A stretch of DNA of 64,000 bases from Candidatus Electrothrix communis (GTDB lineage: Bacteria > Desulfobacterota > Desulfobulbia > Desulfobulbales > Desulfobulbaceae), in NCBI GenBank assembly GCA_030644725.1, contig CP130629.1:1047572-1111571 (forward strand). Direction: 5' to 3'. Positions 61,753 through 64,000 of this stretch are shown piece after piece. The notes beneath the pieces were generated by a model. That model was not told where the DNA came from. It saw nothing but the letters and a program-made list of their open reading frames with translations, and did not search any database. The position numbers and the translations under genes were made by a program. How positions within the stretch are numbered: position 1 is the stretch's first letter; every line of letters starts with the position of its first letter.

Positions 61753-62836
61753 TTTTGCTCTCCACGATTATTAATCGATTCAAGGAACAGTTTTTAGCGC
61801 AATATCAGGCTTTCGTTCTGCCCAGCCACAAAAAAGCGCTGTGGGCCATGGCCAAGTGCAGGACGGAACACAGCCTGCAGATGCTTGCGCGGTGTGCGAA
61901 CCATGAATGCGGAACAGAAATCTATATTCCTCATTCCTGCGGCCATAGAAACTGTCCGCACTGTCAGAACCATGAAAGCAGCAACTGGATCGAAAAGCAA
62001 CTGAACAAGCGGCTGCCGGCTCCCTATTTTCTGGTTACCTTTACCCTGCCTGCTCAACTCAGGGATCTTGCCTGGAGAAATCAGAAAATCGTTTATTCAC
62101 AGATGTTCGCTTCGGTCAAAGAGACTCTGAAAACCTTTACTGCAAATGACAAAAAACTCGGCGGAGAAGCGGGATTTACCGCTATCCTCCATACCCATGC
62201 AAGAAATCTTGATCATCACCCCCACATCCATGTGGTCATGCCCGGAGCAAGCATCAACAAAAAAACAGGGTTGTGGCATAAAAGGGGGCTGAATACCTCT
62301 TTAACCACAAGGCCTTGGCAAAGGTTTTTCGGGCAAAGATGCTTACGGCCATAGTTGAGCAAGGCCTGAAACTGCCAAAGGATTGCCCGGAAAAGTGGGT
62401 TGTCGACTGCAAGAGCGTCGGCAACGGAGACAAGGCGATCATCTATCTCGGCAAATATCTCTACCGGGGCGTAATTCAGGAAAAGGATATCCTGAAGTGC
62501 GAAAACGGCATGGTTACCTTCAGGTATCTTCACGCCAAAACCGGCAAATACAGGTCCAGGGAGGTGACCGGAGAAGAATTCCTCTCTCTGCTCATGCTGC
62601 ACGTCTTGCCCAAAGGGTTTCGCAGGGCACGCTGTTACGGTTTTCTGCATCCGTGCAGCAAAAAGCTCATCCGATTTCTCCAACTGGTGCTTAGGGTCAA
62701 CCCGTTTACATTATTCAGTGCTGAGCAACCCAAAAAAGCTGCTATCATCTGCCCGAACTGCGGGGCGGAAATGAAAATCATTCGGACTAGGGTGAGGAAG
62801 CCGCCTCCTCTCCGGCCAGCTGTTTGCATCGCATAA
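61749..62836 (+). CDS. IS91-family HUH transposase (frame broken once)
   Basis: The zinc finger CANHECGTEIYIPHSCGH ... CPHC, the HUH motif HPHIHVVMPG and the catalytic region YLGKYLYRGVI mark the IS91/IS801 rolling-circle transposases. The frame breaks after GLWHKRGL, near 62285; one A added in the AAAA run joins it to AEYLFNHKALAKVFRAKML. A second zinc finger-like CPNCGAEMKI is at the end. Total about 362 residues with the repair. Confidence 0.88.
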
Positions 62837-62839
62837 AAA

Positions 62840-63156
62840 TGGAGGTGTGCATGGTTATGTAACCCTGAAGCGACATCGCCAGCTTTCGAAAAAACCGGTT
62901 CAACCGGCGCTGGATACCTGTACTTAAAAAATACTATTTTTCACCGACTACAGCTTTATGCATAGGGAAAATCAATTTCAAAGATCAAATTCTCGGTTCC
63001 AAAACAGCCTTCCGGTCCATCTGTCTGACTAGGCAGCCTTCAGCCAAAAAAGATGTTTTCTATATAATGCCGGGCTTGTCCAACAAACGGTTCAGATTGT
63101 GGCTCGCTGCGCTCGCACAATCTAACCTTATTCGTTATTTTAACGTAAATAATTAG
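62840..63156. other. Noncoding right end of the IS91-like element
   Basis: About 317 bases after the transposase with hairpin-like CCGGTTCAACCGG at about 62898-62910 and no coding signal. Rolling-circle IS elements carry their ori or ter signals in such stretches. Confidence 0.5.
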
Positions 63157-64000
63157 ATAGATAAATATTTTATTAAATATTTAGTTACAAATAGAGACTT
63201 TCAAAAATATATAGAAAACTTTGCAACAGGAACAACTATTCCGAATGTCTCATTAAAAACTATGAGGGAATATAGTTTCTTGCTTCCTCCTCTCCCCGAA
63301 CAAAAGGCCATAGCCTCGGTTCTCTCCGGCCTTGACGACAAAATAGACCTGCTCCACTGCCAGAATAAAACCCTTGAGGCAATGGCGGAAACGCTGTTCA
63401 GGCAGTGGTTTGTTGAAGAGGCGGGGGATGATTGGGAAGAAAAATCATTATACGACTGCATCAAGCTGATAGGCGGCGGAACTCCGAAAACATCAATTGA
63501 TAAATACTGGAATGGTGATATTGGCTGGCTTTCAGCAAAAGACATAACGCCTAATCATAAAGGTGTTGTTTTGTCTACAGAAAAAGCAATAACAACTGAA
63601 GGATTAAACAACAGTTCAACAAAAATTCTGCCCCGATTCAGCACGATCATTTCCGCAAGAGGCACTGTTGGAAAATATGCTCTTTTAGCTGAAGGCATGG
63701 CATTCAGCCAATCAAATTATGGTATTATGCCAAAATACGAAGAGTGCTATTTTTTTACATATCTTCTTGTAGCTAACGTTGTCGATGAGCTTTTAAGCGC
63801 GGCGTATGGCAGCGTTTTTGATACAATCACGACAAAAACTTTTAAAGAACAGTGTGTAACTGTCCCATTTGGAAAAGAAATTGTACGTTTTGAAAATGAG
63901 GTTTCTCCACTTTTCCATAAAATTATAAACAACTCAAAACAAATCAACACCCTCGAAAACCTCCGCGACACTCTACTTCCCAAACTCATGAGCGGAGAGG
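63157..64000 (+). pseudogene. hsdS: HsdS specificity subunit, 3' fragment (runs off window)
   Basis: The frame starts after a stop at 63154 with DKYFIKYLVTNRDFQKYIENF, split here, then FATGTTIPNVSLK, LPPLPEQKAIASVLSGLDDKI and the second target-recognition domain GTPKTSIDKYWNGDIGWLSA. It ends at the window edge at LPKLMSGE, close to the usual HsdS C-terminus. The end of the first recognition domain, the central conserved helix and the second domain are all present. The missing middle is the site of insertion. Confidence 0.8.

Larger units (their letters stand above)
60703..63150 (+). mobile_element. IS91-like element carrying a tyrosine recombinase, inserted in hsdS
   Basis: The insertion spans roughly 60703-63150 between two halves of hsdS. 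It contains a tyrosine recombinase (60843-61752) coupled to an IS91-type HUH transposase (61749-62836) followed by about 300 noncoding bases. No terminal inverted repeats or target duplication were found by eye, as expected of the rolling-circle IS91 family, which inserts next to tetranucleotides such as CTTG or GTTC (CTTG lies at the left junction). Exact ends are uncertain by tens of bases. Confidence 0.75.

Overview
The window reads as a chromosomal stretch of a Desulfobacterota bacterium, most likely of the Desulfobulbales (sulfate-reducer or cable-bacterium relatives). This is inference from gene content: a delta-type Gsp operon with GspN, multihaem c-type cytochromes, an H-NOX protein, a GEMM riboswitch, many NtrC/TrmH/PHP housekeeping genes, toxin-antitoxin islands and palindromic dispersed repeats. 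No 16S or marker search was possible.

Layout. 1-10620: a type II secretion operon, gspH (partial)-I-J-K-L-M-N-C-D-E. 10746-14832: a methyltransferase, a DUF188 protein, a PP-loop tRNA-thiolase-like enzyme and recN. 15300-15990: transposase remnants. 15991-25918: a type I-C CRISPR-Cas locus on the minus strand, in transcription order cas3, an Abi_2 (AbiD/F-like HEPN) gene, a degenerate one-spacer mini-array, cas5c, cas8c, cas7, cas4, cas1, cas2, leader, and an array of 7 repeats. 26223-39176: mostly minus-strand housekeeping and signalling genes (MTHFR, H-NOX, NtrC-type regulator, PHP phosphatase, SpoU methylase, nadD, proA), plus a PAS-GGDEF-EAL protein, a Cys/His-repeat secreted protein and a DPM-GtrA glycosyltransferase on the plus strand. 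39571-43071: a small membrane protein, a GEMM-controlled secreted protein and a secreted papain-like protease, the latter two plausible T2SS cargo. 43273-52696: an ArsR-type regulator, an RND exporter, a toxin-antitoxin island, then a LolA-like protein and an outer-membrane barrel that probably belong with the exporter. 53046-58246: an M24 peptidase, a 5-haem cytochrome, RlpA and a 9-haem lipoprotein cytochrome. 58336-64000: tRNA-Thr(CGT) and a type I restriction-modification system whose hsdS is split by an IS91-like element carrying its own tyrosine recombinase.

The most interesting object is inside the CRISPR locus. Between the Abi_2 gene and cas5c lies a pair of degenerate I-C repeats around a 26-27 nt pseudo-spacer. 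The pseudo-spacer's first 11 nt match the promoter region of the Abi_2 gene with a single mismatch at position 6 (the flipped-out base in type I guides), next to a perfect TTC PAM (the I-C PAM). The protospacer lies over a TATAAT box. This is the architecture of a CRISPR-regulated toxin-antitoxin (CreTA) guard, but with a HEPN RNase-like Abi protein as the putative toxin and a type I-C Cascade as the repressor complex.

A second window-wide observation is technical. Most broken genes (gspK, gspC, cas8c at three places, the recombinase at two, the IS91 transposase) are restored by adding one base to a homopolymer run. These breaks are therefore more likely base-calling losses than true pseudogenes.
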